From Brenneria bubanii (GTDB lineage Bacteria; Pseudomonadota; Gammaproteobacteria; Enterobacterales; Enterobacteriaceae), in the NCBI RefSeq assembly GCF_022378355.1, contig NZ_JAKMAJ010000021.1, forward strand, positions 1 through 43,255: 43,255 nt of DNA, in the 5' to 3' direction. Made by a program: the position numbers and the translations under genes. Positions 27,014-35,739 of the stretch are shown here, piece after piece (position 1 is the stretch's first letter; the number at the start of each line of letters is the position of its first letter). The notes under the pieces are model-generated. The model saw only the letters and a list, made by a program, of their open reading frames with translations. It did no database searches and had not been told where the DNA came from.

Positions 27014-27054
27014 ACTGTCTCTGCTGCCGTATAACCATCGGGCTCAGAGACAGT
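27014..27054 (-). terminator. terminator-like hairpin for the repeat lipoprotein
   Basis: ACTGTCTCTG (27014-27023) and CAGAGACAGT (27045-27054) form a perfect 10-bp stem with a 21-nt loop. On the minus strand it is followed by TTTTC, and it lies 63 nt past the lipoprotein stop. Confidence 0.5.
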
Positions 27055-27117
27055 CCGTCGATAAGATGGGAAGACTTCGGCCTGCTGGCCTATATGCCGC
27101 TGATCAGACCGCGATGC

Positions 27118-27651
27118 TCAAGGATTGCTGTGTGTGGCGGTCGCCGGCTGCGCTTCAGTGACCGGCGCTGCCTGAGTATCCTGGCTCATCGTCTGCTGAG
27201 TGGTATCTTTATTTATGCTGTCTTTGATCGCCTGGGTTTGTTTCTGGGCTTCGGCGGACAGGTTCTGCGCGCCGCTGATGGCATTATCCTTGATATCCTT
27301 AGCCTGTTCGACGATCTGGTTGCTTTGCTGGCTGGCCTGTTCTTTGATGTCGCCGGCCTTCGCTTTTGCTTCTTCGGTAATGGCTTTGGCGCGTTGTTCC
27401 GCGTCGTTTTTAATCGCCGCAGACTCTGATTTCAACTGGTCGACTTGCGTGGACGCTTCTTTCTTCAATTCATCGGCTTTCTGTCTGGCCGCGTCGGTCA
27501 GCTGATCGGCTTTGCTGTCGGCGGCTTCTGTGATCTGTTGCGCGTTATCCTTCGCTTTATCCAGTTGCGCGTCCACTTTGGATGAGTCGTCACACCCGGC
27601 GAGAGCCAATCCGATCAGCGAAGCCAGCAAAACTTTATTCCATACTTTCAT
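27118..27651 (-). CDS. coiled-coil lipoprotein with 11-residue LEA-like repeats
   Basis: A 177-residue lipoprotein with a signal peptide ending LALAGC (lipidated Cys20), followed by Asp21-Asp22, which suggests inner-membrane retention. Residues 25 to about 145 are one long charged helix made of near-repeats of 11 residues, for example AQQITEAADSK, ADQLTDAARQK, ADELKKEASTQ and VDQLKSESAAI. This is the periodicity of group 3 LEA and apolipoprotein-like amphipathic helices. A Gln/Thr/Ala-rich tail follows. It has no catalytic features. The role could be envelope stabilisation or stress protection by analogy, which is inference. It is a single gene with its own terminator. Confidence 0.8.
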   Translation of the reverse strand: MKVWNKVLLASLIGLALAGCDDSSKVDAQLDKAKDNAQQITEAADSKADQLTDAARQKADELKKEASTQVDQLKSESAAIKNDAEQRAKAITEEAKAKAGDIKEQASQQSNQIVEQAKDIKDNAISGAQNLSAEAQKQTQAIKDSINKDTTQQTMSQDTQAAPVTEAQPATATHSNP

Positions 27652-27968
27652 AGTACATTTTCCTGAAGATTGATGAGATGTTAAAAATAGGTAATGTAAT
27701 CATTGAATTATACAGAAAAATAATAGTACAAATTTCAACGTTTGCCATCTCGGACTGCAGATTTGTGATGGCCGTCGTTTTCATCGTATTGCATTGAACT
27801 GTCAGGAGAAAATGGGGAAGGGAGCTGAGGGCGCCCTGAAGGGCGATCGGCTTTATCCATCTCGGCCATTGCGCTTGACCGTTCCGCGAGTCAGCGCTCG
27901 ACGACACCGCTTCCTCAGACGTCGGCCGGCTCCGGCAGGGATTGTCGGCGATGACGGAAGGTTTCCGA
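27652..27968. other. intergenic region upstream of the repeat lipoprotein
   Basis: About 317 nt without a clear gene. The part near 27652-27740 is AT-rich and should contain the lipoprotein promoter; a small hairpin (CGCCC/GGGCG) lies near 27830. Confidence 0.4.
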
Positions 27969-28616
27969 TTACAGACGATTCGCCTGGATGCCGCGCAGGA
28001 ATATTTCAAACCTTTTTTTGATGTGTTCGATTCTGGATGCCCGTGCCGTCTCTTGTCGCCCTCTTCTGTGCGGCAACAGCGCGCCAAAGACGATATCCAT
28101 CAGCATACCGGCACAAACATTCAGATCGTCAACCGCCATTCGGCCGCGATCGGCCTCCATTTGCAGCCAGTCGATCAGGGCTTCGCGCGAACGAATAATT
28201 TCATTGTCATACAGGTAATCGGACAGCTCGGGAAACTGTATGGACTCCCTGACAATCAAATTCAGCATGGCTTCTCGTGCGCGAGCGGCTTCTTCATCGA
28301 TTTCCAGACGAAAAATTTCGATTAGCGTATCCAGCAACGGCAGTCTCTCATCCGGAGGACGGGGCAGGGCGAGAATCAAATGCTGATGTTCCTGGATAAT
28401 GGCGGCAAACAGCGCGGTTTTATTACTAAAAACTTCATAGATAGATCGCTTCGATACTCTGGCTTTTGCCGCGATAACCGCCGTTGTGGTGCGGGCGAAT
28501 CCCTGTTCAATAAACGCCTCATAGGCGCCCTGAATGATGGATTGCCGACGCGCTTTGTGCCCGATGACTTTTGGTCGCCCTGGTTTCGAGACGGATTTTT
28601 TGTCGCTGATTTCCAT
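27969..28616 (-). CDS. TetR family transcriptional repressor
   Basis: A 215-residue TetR-family regulator. The basic N terminus (KPGRPKVIGHKARRQ) leads into a helix-turn-helix (AVIAAKARVSKRSIYEVFSNKTALF, about residues 47-71) and an all-helical C-terminal domain close to the TetR_C AefR-like group. It is divergent from the two-gene hydrolase operon, and a perfect palindrome lies between them on the operon's predicted promoter. It most likely represses that operon and itself, with an unknown small-molecule inducer. Confidence 0.88.
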   Translation of the reverse strand: MEISDKKSVSKPGRPKVIGHKARRQSIIQGAYEAFIEQGFARTTTAVIAAKARVSKRSIYEVFSNKTALFAAIIQEHQHLILALPRPPDERLPLLDTLIEIFRLEIDEEAARAREAMLNLIVRESIQFPELSDYLYDNEIIRSREALIDWLQMEADRGRMAVDDLNVCAGMLMDIVFGALLPHRRGRQETARASRIEHIKKRFEIFLRGIQANRL

Positions 28617-28641
28617 CTATACTCCGACTTGCGCTTTTTAA

Positions 28642-28670
28642 TTGACAGCCGCTGGTCGCTACAATATGGT
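28642..28670 (+). promoter_or_regulatory. predicted sigma-70 promoter of the exported hydrolase operon
   Basis: A perfect -35 box TTGACA (28642-28647) is followed after exactly 17 nt by TATGGT (28665-28670) as -10. The -10 lies inside the palindrome at 28664-28688. The start codon is 189 nt downstream, giving a long leader. Confidence 0.6.
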
Positions 28671-28688
28671 ACTTTCATAGTACCATAT
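28664..28688. promoter_or_regulatory. TetR operator palindrome
   Basis: ATATGGTACT (28664-28673) and AGTACCATAT (28679-28688) are perfect 10-bp inverted arms around TTCAT. It lies between the TetR gene and the hydrolase operon and overlaps the -10 box, the expected geometry for repression by steric block. Confidence 0.8.
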
Positions 28689-28858
28689 CAACTGCCCCGC
28701 CTTTCTTCAAGGCAGTCGCGTTGGCTTGCGTTCAGTATACGTCGGCAGTCGACCTTGGCAGGCGACGGTGAGATAAATAAAGCAAAGGAACGGGCATACG
28801 CCAGGTAGTTTTGCCGGCAACGCATGGCGCCGCGCCGGCTTTGCCTGTCGGTTGAGAT

Positions 28859-30259
28859 ATGAATATGCAGTCACGACGAGAGTTTTTGTTGACGGGGTTG
28901 GGGCTGGGAATAGCGGCATGGCTTCAGCCCGGCGCGGCGTTTGCCCGTCCGGCGGCGGCGTTCAATGCCGGCGCGGGGCGCGCCGATATCGTCTTTTCCG
29001 CCGACCTCTATCCGCTGGACGGCTTCACCGGCGAGCGCGATGCGCTTGCCGTTCGTGTGCTTTTGCTGGATGACGGCGGCACGCGTATGAGCATCGCTGT
29101 CGTCGATCTGACCTCGATTGCCGACCAGATGATCGGCGCGATAAAGGCCATCCTTGCCGATGTCGCGGGCGTGGCGGCGGAAAACGCGCTGGTATGCGCC
29201 AGCCATACGTTTTCGACGCCGCACATCTTTTCGGCCGGACAGGCTCCCGCCGGTACCGATCTCACGCGCAACGCGGCCGCTTTACGCGCTGTCGAGGCCG
29301 CGATGCGCCGCGCGGCGACGCAAGCCGTCGCCGGTTTGCAGCCTGCGCGTCTGGGATTCGAGTCCGGCGTCAGCCGGGTGAACGTCAACCGTGACGTGCA
29401 AACGCCCCACGGATGGTGGCTGGGCGCCGACGATGCCGGCTTCGCCGATCCTTTCCTCGGGGTATTGCGCATCGATCGCCTCGACGGCAAGCCGTTGGCG
29501 ATTCTGATGAACGTGGCGGTGCAATCTTCCATTATGGACGGCTCGCAACGCGCCGCGGGCGGTCGATTGATTTCCGCCGATCTGGCCGGATCGGCGGCGC
29601 GTTATGTCGAAGCGCATTATGGTTCAGACGCCGTTGCGCTGTTTCTCGTCGGGGCGGCCGGCGATCAGGCGCCTTATCTTCAGGCGAACCGGCATGTGGT
29701 CAACCACGATGGCGGCGTCGGTCAAATCGATATGCACGAAGCGGGATTTATGCTGGTGGATCTGCTCGGCGAGCGGCTCGGTGCGGACGTCGTGCGTGTC
29801 GCTCAGCGTATCGTGACGCAGGCCGGCGGGCCGCTGGAGATGCGGCGTGAAAGTATCGAGGTGGATTCGCAGCGCTTTGCGCCGGAGGATAAGCCGGTCG
29901 GTCCGGTGACGTCGTTCAACTACAGGATCGGCGAGAAACGTAGGGTTCCAGTGATCCTGATGCGTATCGGCGACATGGTTCTGGTGGGCATGCAGCCGGA
30001 GCTGTCCGCCAGCATCGGCGCACAAATCCGGGCGGGATCGCCCTATGCGCAGATTATGGTCGCGACCATGGTTGATGGCGCGGCCAAATATATGCCTGAT
30101 GCGCGGAGTTATGATCGCTTTACCTACGAAGCGCGTAACTCGCCATACGCCAAAGGCGCGGCCGAAGCGGCGGCGACCGCTATCGTTGATAAACTGAAAC
30201 GAATGAAAGACAGCAACAATCGAGGAGAATTAAGATGCCATCACGTCGGGAATTCCTGA
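28859..30259 (+). CDS. Tat-exported neutral ceramidase-like protein with altered metal site
   Basis: A 466-residue protein with a twin-arginine signal (SRREFLLTG, cut near AFA at about 29) and the N-terminal domain of the neutral/alkaline ceramidase family: an opening AGAGRADIVF, the VGAAGDQAPYLQ motif (about 265-275) and MVDGAAKYMPD late. In active ceramidases the zinc site uses a THTH-type motif and a His in a NxAxHP motif. Here the first reads SHTF (His116, Phe118) and the second NVAVQSS with Gln222 in place of His. The enzyme may therefore bind metal differently, act on another amide, or be inactive. It overlaps the next gene by 25 nt. Folding before export fits a cofactor-bound periplasmic enzyme. 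Confidence 0.72.
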   Translation: MNMQSRREFLLTGLGLGIAAWLQPGAAFARPAAAFNAGAGRADIVFSADLYPLDGFTGERDALAVRVLLLDDGGTRMSIAVVDLTSIADQMIGAIKAILADVAGVAAENALVCASHTFSTPHIFSAGQAPAGTDLTRNAAALRAVEAAMRRAATQAVAGLQPARLGFESGVSRVNVNRDVQTPHGWWLGADDAGFADPFLGVLRIDRLDGKPLAILMNVAVQSSIMDGSQRAAGGRLISADLAGSAARYVEAHYGSDAVALFLVGAAGDQAPYLQANRHVVNHDGGVGQIDMHEAGFMLVDLLGERLGADVVRVAQRIVTQAGGPLEMRRESIEVDSQRFAPEDKPVGPVTSFNYRIGEKRRVPVILMRIGDMVLVGMQPELSASIGAQIRAGSPYAQIMVATMVDGAAKYMPDARSYDRFTYEARNSPYAKGAAEAAATAIVDKLKRMKDSNNRGELRCHHVGNS

Positions 30260-31602
30260 TCATGGGCGTATCTGCCGGCGCGCTGATTGCGATCAATGTC
30301 CCTGTTTTTGCCAAAGGCGCCACGCGGAATACGCAGGGGGCTACCGCTATCACCCAGGTGTTTGGCGATGGCATCCGGCTGATCGGCGTCGCCGTGGAGT
30401 ACGACGCTGCCCTCAAGTGCGCGGCATTGTCTGCGACGAGTTTTCACGTCGAGGGCAGGACGGTGACCGATGTCTTCGCCAGCACATCGGCTAATCCCGC
30501 TGACCGTGCTGCGCAAGGGCGCTTTGCCATCATTATGCTGTCGCCCGAGGATGACAATGCGCCGCTGGCCGAGAAAGTTCAGGGGCATACCGGAGGACAG
30601 GCGGCGGCTTCTCCCGCTGGTGATACTGGTGGCGGCAAGCGAAGCGGCGGGCCAGGAAATGCGGGCGACATACCGGTTTATGACACCGTCTACAAGACTG
30701 CCTCGGCCAGCGTCATTCAGTGCGGAACCGTTACATTGACCAACGGCGATGTCATTCCCGCCAGCAGCAAGACGATGGCAACGACCCACGTCGAGAACCC
30801 GGTCGTCGACGATTTCCGGCAACTGGCTTTTCAGGATCCGAAAACCGGCAAAACGCTGCGCTATAATCTGTTTGTACCGAAAAACTACGATGCGAGCATC
30901 GCCTATCCGCTGGTGCTGTTTATGCATGATGCCGGCGCCACCAGCGACGTTACGCCGACTACGCTGTATCAAGGTCTGGGCGCGTTGTCCTGGGCAAGCC
31001 CCGAAGATCAGGCCCGTCGGCCCTGCTTCGTCCTGGCGCCGCAATACGCCGAAATCATCGCTGACGACGCGTCGAAAACCTCCGATATGCTGGATACCAC
31101 CATCAATTTGATCAACGCGCTTACCGCTGAATACCCTATCGACCGGAATCGGCTCTACACCACCGGACAGTCTGGCGGTTGTATGATGTCGATCGCGATG
31201 GATATCAAGTATCCAACCTTCTTCGCCGCCTCTTTTCTGGTTGCCGGCCAATGGGATCCCGCGCTGGTGAAACCGCTCGCCAAGCAGAGGCTGTGGATCC
31301 TGGTCTCCCAAGATGACGACAAAGCCTATCCGGGACAAAACGCCATTACCGCGGTGTTGGAAAAGGAAGGGGCGAAAGTCAGCCGTGCGGTTTGGGACGG
31401 TACCTGGACGTCGGAACAATTCCGCCGCGCTTTTGACAAAATCGATGCGCAGAACAGCGCAATCAACTACGTGGCTTTCCGCGAAGGCACCGTCATCCCG
31501 CCGGGTCAGTCAGCCGCCGGAGCCAGCGGACACCGCAATACCTGGCGCATCGCCTATAGCATTGAACCTATCCGCGAATGGATTTTCCGCCAGCACAAAT
31601 AA
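30235..31602 (+). CDS. Tat-exported Ig-like/esterase (PHB-depolymerase-type) protein
   Basis: A 455-residue exported hydrolase. The twin-arginine signal (SRREFLIMG, cut near VFA at about 26) is followed by an Ig-like domain (about 40-195, with an inserted Gly/Ser/Ala-rich linker at 118-145) and an alpha/beta-hydrolase domain (about 205-455) of the phospholipase/carboxylesterase or PHB-depolymerase group. The nucleophile is Ser313 in TTGQSGGCMM; the Asp in SQDDDKAYP and the His in ASGHRNTW complete a likely triad. It starts inside the ceramidase-like gene (25-nt overlap), so both are made together and may act in sequence on a lipid or polyester. Confidence 0.8.
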   Translation: MPSRREFLIMGVSAGALIAINVPVFAKGATRNTQGATAITQVFGDGIRLIGVAVEYDAALKCAALSATSFHVEGRTVTDVFASTSANPADRAAQGRFAIIMLSPEDDNAPLAEKVQGHTGGQAAASPAGDTGGGKRSGGPGNAGDIPVYDTVYKTASASVIQCGTVTLTNGDVIPASSKTMATTHVENPVVDDFRQLAFQDPKTGKTLRYNLFVPKNYDASIAYPLVLFMHDAGATSDVTPTTLYQGLGALSWASPEDQARRPCFVLAPQYAEIIADDASKTSDMLDTTINLINALTAEYPIDRNRLYTTGQSGGCMMSIAMDIKYPTFFAASFLVAGQWDPALVKPLAKQRLWILVSQDDDKAYPGQNAITAVLEKEGAKVSRAVWDGTWTSEQFRRAFDKIDAQNSAINYVAFREGTVIPPGQSAAGASGHRNTWRIAYSIEPIREWIFRQHK

Positions 31603-31861
31603 AGCTGTTCCGCCGTCGCCGGCTACGGCTCGAACCGCATTCGGTTTTCCAATACGATCGACAGGTTGATGCAAAACATGCCAAACGATCCCCGTGGAGG
31701 CATTTCACCTTGACGCGCACAACCCAAAATCAGGCGAGTATTTTTGCGCCGATGAGCGATGTTGAACCAGGGTAAAGGCCGTATTGAAAGTGGATATCAA
31801 CATCAGGATTGGTGATTTCAAACGGCGTCGGTTGACGTTTATTGGTTAAATAAAGCATGCA

Positions 31862-31881
31862 CACTGATGATGCCATCAGTG
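31862..31881 (-). terminator. terminator of the EAL-HDOD gene
   Basis: CACTGATG (31862-31869) and CATCAGTG (31874-31881) form a perfect 8-bp stem directly after the stop codon, followed on the minus strand by a T-rich stretch (GCTTTATTT). Confidence 0.5.
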
Positions 31882-31882
31882 G

Positions 31883-33112
31883 CTATAGCTGAAATTCATC
31901 GGTCCATTTGATGGCGTCGCTCATCGTTTTGATCACGATCTCTTCAGGAATCTTGAGGTCCGCGATAACGGCGTTGGCATCGTCCCACTGTTGCTGTTCG
32001 TATAATTGCGCAAGATTCAAGAGCGGGTAGAGCTCGCCTTCATGCCGGAGCAGGGTATCTATCACCGTTTCAAATATGGTTACCTGTTTAAAAAGCTCAT
32101 CCAGTGGGATATCAAGAATGACATCAAGCAAGGAAAAGAGGCCGCAAAGAAAAGCATCTTGAGAATGGGAATGCAGGTTCAAGTGTTCAGCAATCAATTC
32201 ACAGAATCGCCCTCTGATCAAACTGGTATGATACAGTTCCGGCATTTTTACATTATCTTTATTTGCCAGGCAGGCCACTGAAACAAAACGGCGCAGTTCA
32301 TTTTTACCGAGATACATGGCGATCTCTTTGAGAGATAACCGATTAACGTTATGATTTCCTACCGATTTATATAAGAAGTTTTTGGCATAGCGCATGATTT
32401 TATAAGAAAGGGATAGATCGCGCTTGATGATAATTTCAATTTTATTGAAATCAGGATCATCCAAATTTACTTCAAGCATTAGTTGAAATGCGGATATTTC
32501 GTTCAGTGAGAGTCGTCGTTTTTTTATTAATTCAGGTTTGCTGTAAAAGTAACCTTGAAATAGGCCAAACCCCATGGATTTATATTTTTCAAATTCAACG
32601 TAGGTTTCAACTTTTTCTGCTAAAAATGTAACATTCTTGAGCCTTTGTTTATGTGATTTTATATAATCATCGATTTCTCTAAAGGTATTAATCCTAACGT
32701 CAAATTTTATAAAATTGATAAAAGGAATAAATTTATCCCATTTTCCGCTTAAAGAAAAATCATCAAGCGCGATGCGGAATCCGTCACTATGTAATCTTTT
32801 TATTGCTCTTAGCAAATGTTCATCAGGTTCGGCATTTTCAAGTATTTCAATGACGACTTCCTCCCGAGGAAGCGTATCTGCCAAACCCTGGATAATCATT
32901 TGGTAAGGGAAGTTAATAAAAGAAGAATAGTTACCTACCAGCCGAAAATTCGGCGAGCCAAGAAATTGATCTGAAATCATCTGTGTTGTAGCGTATTCAT
33001 CTGAAACGGAGGGAAAGGTATTGTTTAATCCGTTTCTGAAAAGCAATTCATAAGCCACGGTATTCAGGTTTTTATCAAAAATAGGCTGTCGTGCAACAAA
33101 AGAATATATCAT
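31883..33112 (-). CDS. EAL-HDOD signalling protein (YuxH type)
   Basis: A 409-residue cytosolic protein with an N-terminal EAL domain (about 1-200) and a C-terminal HDOD domain (about 205-400), the YuxH/CdgJ-like architecture. The EAL signature is changed to ELL (AYELLFRN). Metal and catalytic positions are partly kept (NFP, VIEILEN, ALDDFSLSG, IKFDVR, AEKVET, LFQGYFYSKP). In studied relatives the domain does not hydrolyse c-di-GMP but affects motility or twitching. AT-richer codon use than its neighbours suggests a different history. It is a single gene with its own terminator. Confidence 0.87.
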   Translation of the reverse strand: MIYSFVARQPIFDKNLNTVAYELLFRNGLNNTFPSVSDEYATTQMISDQFLGSPNFRLVGNYSSFINFPYQMIIQGLADTLPREEVVIEILENAEPDEHLLRAIKRLHSDGFRIALDDFSLSGKWDKFIPFINFIKFDVRINTFREIDDYIKSHKQRLKNVTFLAEKVETYVEFEKYKSMGFGLFQGYFYSKPELIKKRRLSLNEISAFQLMLEVNLDDPDFNKIEIIIKRDLSLSYKIMRYAKNFLYKSVGNHNVNRLSLKEIAMYLGKNELRRFVSVACLANKDNVKMPELYHTSLIRGRFCELIAEHLNLHSHSQDAFLCGLFSLLDVILDIPLDELFKQVTIFETVIDTLLRHEGELYPLLNLAQLYEQQQWDDANAVIADLKIPEEIVIKTMSDAIKWTDEFQL

Positions 33113-33504
33113 AAAAATCCTTCAATCAGTCTAAAACGCATATGTAAGCACCGATATTGTCTAAATTTATTATTTTTTTATTACAAGGTGTCATTTCCCA
33201 AGCAGGGTGAGGGATTTATGTAGTGGTAATAATAAAATTGTTGATTTTGAACCTAATTATGTCGTTTTTACCATTTAATCACAAAATGGCGAGTTTCTCT
33301 TAATATTCTATGGGCATATAGGGGGAATATATTATAAATATGTGGAATTTAAATAATTATTTTCGGATAGGGGACGATTTCAGCGTAGCGCACGGCCGAA
33401 AATCGCCCCAGTCACCCACGTAAGCCCGATCCTGGAGGAATGACGCGGTATCCGGCTTTAAGCCGGCTCTTGTGGTCATAGGATTCCGGCGCATCCCTGA
33501 TGGT
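33113..33504. other. intergenic region with two hairpins
   Basis: About 390 nt without a gene. The part next to 33112 is AT-rich and probably holds the EAL-HDOD promoter. An imperfect long hairpin (GGGG-A-CGATTT with AAATCG-CCCC, 33370-33409) and a short one (CCGGCTT/AAGCCGG, 33451-33465) lie downstream of the decarboxylase and may end its transcript, though neither is followed by a U-run. Confidence 0.45.
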
Positions 33505-34902
33505 TCAATAAATATCGTATTTGAGCATATCTTCGTAGGTGTCTTCCCTGCGAATCAGGCGCTCCTCTCCCTGTCGGTCAATCATCACTACCGCCGTGCG
33601 CGGACGGTTGTTATAGACCGTCTGGCTTTCGATGGTATAAGCGCCGGTATCAAGAAAAGCGGCGATATCGCCGATTTCCGTCCCGCAGGGCAATAAAAAT
33701 TCTTCGCCCTGCACACCGGCGTGGAAGTAGTCGCCACCGTCGCACAACGGGCCGCCCAGCTTGACGTAGCGCTCATGTTGTTCATCGATACGTGAGGCGT
33801 TATAGACGTAATAGAACCAGTTATAGAGCAGGCTATCGGTTAGTATGCTGTAACCGGCGTCAACGAATTTCCACTCGACGCGGCGTTCTACGTTGCCGTT
33901 GGCATCGTAATGCGTCTTCTGTTTTTCACAGCAGATTTCGGCCAGCAGTACGGCGGCGGAGCCAACCACCTTGCGCCCCGGCTCAATGCAGATTTGGATA
34001 TCGGTGCGCCATTGATGCACTTCATTGACGATCGCATCGGCAAAATCCTGAGCGGTAATGCCGGCATACATATTGTCATGCACCGGATCGCCATTTTCCT
34101 CGTCGTATTTATAAGGTACCGGTATGCCGCCGCCGACGTTGATCACGTCGAAGCGGATAGCCAAAATCTGTTCCAGACGCCGGGCTTCATTGACTAATAC
34201 GCGAGTGGCTTTGGCGAAAGGCTCCACTTCCGGCACCTGATCGCCGACGTGCATATGCAGACCGCGTAGCCGGACATAAGGCATAGCCAGGACGCGGCGG
34301 CAGGCGTCCTCCGCCTGTTCCAGATCCAGGCCCGACTTGGCGTGGAACGCGGTAATCAATTCGGGATGAGTCGCCGACGGCACGTTGGGCTCAAGGCGGA
34401 TACAGACATTGGCCGTTTTCTTGAGCCGGCGGGAAATCGCATCAATCTGTTCCAGTTCATACAGGCTATCGACATTGATCAGATACAGGTCGTGGCTAAT
34501 GGCAAACTCCAGTTCCTGCGTTTTTTTGATTACCCCGTTATAGACGATCTGCCCGCCGTGAAAACCGGCCTCCAGGCATTTGCGTATTTCATTCAGTGAA
34601 TTAGCCTCCGCACAAATGCCGGTTTTACACACCGATTGTAATATGCTCATAACGGAACAGGCTTTGGAGGCGAAACATATTTTCGTCTCGGCGTGAGACG
34701 CAAAGGCCTGCTGAATTTCCCGAATATTGGCGATAATTTCCTCTTCGGAAAATACATATAGCGGCGTGCCGTATTTTTTCGCCAGCGCTTCAACGTCGAT
34801 GCCGGCAAAGTGAAGTTTTCCACCGCGGGCGCTGAAGCGTCTGTCCTGAGCAATAATCTTTTCACGTACCTGGTTATAGTTTTTTATCGTTAGATCGGAC
34901 AT
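33505..34902 (-). CDS. fold-type III PLP-dependent decarboxylase (LysA-like)
   Basis: A 465-residue alanine-racemase-fold decarboxylase related to diaminopimelate and ornithine decarboxylases. The PLP lysine is Lys80 (CFASKACS), the phosphate-binding loop is [15 protein letters not shown], and the dimer-interface motif [11 protein letters not shown] supplies the substrate-side cysteine. It is longer than biosynthetic LysA (about 420), and there is no LysR-type regulator beside it, so it is probably not the housekeeping enzyme. A similar 465-residue enzyme from Salmonella acts on D-ornithine and D-lysine, a possible match to be tested. The start at 34902 follows AGAGAA; the frame is open to 34944. 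It lies 60 nt behind an amino-acid-binding protein gene. Confidence 0.82.
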   Translation of the reverse strand: MSDLTIKNYNQVREKIIAQDRRFSARGGKLHFAGIDVEALAKKYGTPLYVFSEEEIIANIREIQQAFASHAETKICFASKACSVMSILQSVCKTGICAEANSLNEIRKCLEAGFHGGQIVYNGVIKKTQELEFAISHDLYLINVDSLYELEQIDAISRRLKKTANVCIRLEPNVPSATHPELITAFHAKSGLDLEQAEDACRRVLAMPYVRLRGLHMHVGDQVPEVEPFAKATRVLVNEARRLEQILAIRFDVINVGGGIPVPYKYDEENGDPVHDNMYAGITAQDFADAIVNEVHQWRTDIQICIEPGRKVVGSAAVLLAEICCEKQKTHYDANGNVERRVEWKFVDAGYSILTDSLLYNWFYYVYNASRIDEQHERYVKLGGPLCDGGDYFHAGVQGEEFLLPCGTEIGDIAAFLDTGAYTIESQTVYNNRPRTAVVMIDRQGEERLIRREDTYEDMLKYDIY

Positions 34903-34962
34903 AAATTTCTCTGCTAATAAGCGTTGGGATGCGCACCGCGACAAGCTCGTAGCGCGAAAGTA

Positions 34963-35739
34963 TTATCGAGCGGTGATATCGCGCGCAAAATAGTGCTTCG
35001 ACATTTTTTCCAGCGTGCCATCCGCCTTCATACTATCCAATGCCTGATTCACCTGTTGCAGCAACGCGCCGTCTTTTTGACGCAGGCCGATGCCCGTGCC
35101 TTGTCCCAGCGTCGACGGGTCGGTTACCGGATCGCCGGCGAAGCCGAAATCGTGTCCTTGCGGCTGATTGAGGAAGGTATCCAGCGCCGATTGGCTTTCC
35201 TGCAAGGCGGCGTCAAGGCGTCCGACGGATAAATCCATAAAAATCTGATCCTGCTCTGGGTAGGTAACCACATCCACGCCGGATTTAGCCCAGTATTTCA
35301 TCGCATAATCCGCCTGCGATGTGCCTTGCTGCACGCCGACGCTCTTCCCCTTCAGGCTTGCCGCCGTCGGCAGCAAGCCGGCGTTTTTTCTGGCCACCAT
35401 CTGAATCGGCACAATGTAGATCGGTTTGGTAAAGGCGATTGACTGTAGCCGCTTTTCCGTAATGTTCATGGCTGAATTGATCAGGTCGATTTTATTGGCC
35501 TGAAGCGACGGAATCAGCCCGTCAAAGGCGGTATCGACCCAAACGCATTTGGCGCTGAGCCTTTTGCACAATTCGTTGCCAATATCTATATCAAGTCCCG
35601 CCAGCGTGCCGTCGCTTCTGGTTATTTCGAAAGGCGCATAGCCGCTATTGGTGCCGATCTTCAGTGTTTGCTGTTCCGCGGCGCTAACCAGACCACTATA
35701 GGCGACCATGCCCGCCAGCACTGTGATTTTCCAGTTCAT
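34963..35739 (-). CDS. periplasmic amino-acid-binding protein (ArgT/HisJ-like)
   Basis: A 258-residue solute-binding protein with a signal peptide ending LVSA and the cluster 3 fold: NSGYAPFEITRSDGTLAGLDIDIGNELC with the substrate Arg/Asp contacts, and SAMNITEKRLQSIAFTKPIY. It is most like the lysine/arginine/ornithine and histidine receptors. No permease or ATPase gene is near, so it must share a transporter or act as a sensor. It is upstream of, and probably co-transcribed with, the PLP decarboxylase, suggesting that basic amino acids are its ligand. Confidence 0.87.
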   Translation of the reverse strand: MNWKITVLAGMVAYSGLVSAAEQQTLKIGTNSGYAPFEITRSDGTLAGLDIDIGNELCKRLSAKCVWVDTAFDGLIPSLQANKIDLINSAMNITEKRLQSIAFTKPIYIVPIQMVARKNAGLLPTAASLKGKSVGVQQGTSQADYAMKYWAKSGVDVVTYPEQDQIFMDLSVGRLDAALQESQSALDTFLNQPQGHDFGFAGDPVTDPSTLGQGTGIGLRQKDGALLQQVNQALDSMKADGTLEKMSKHYFARDITAR

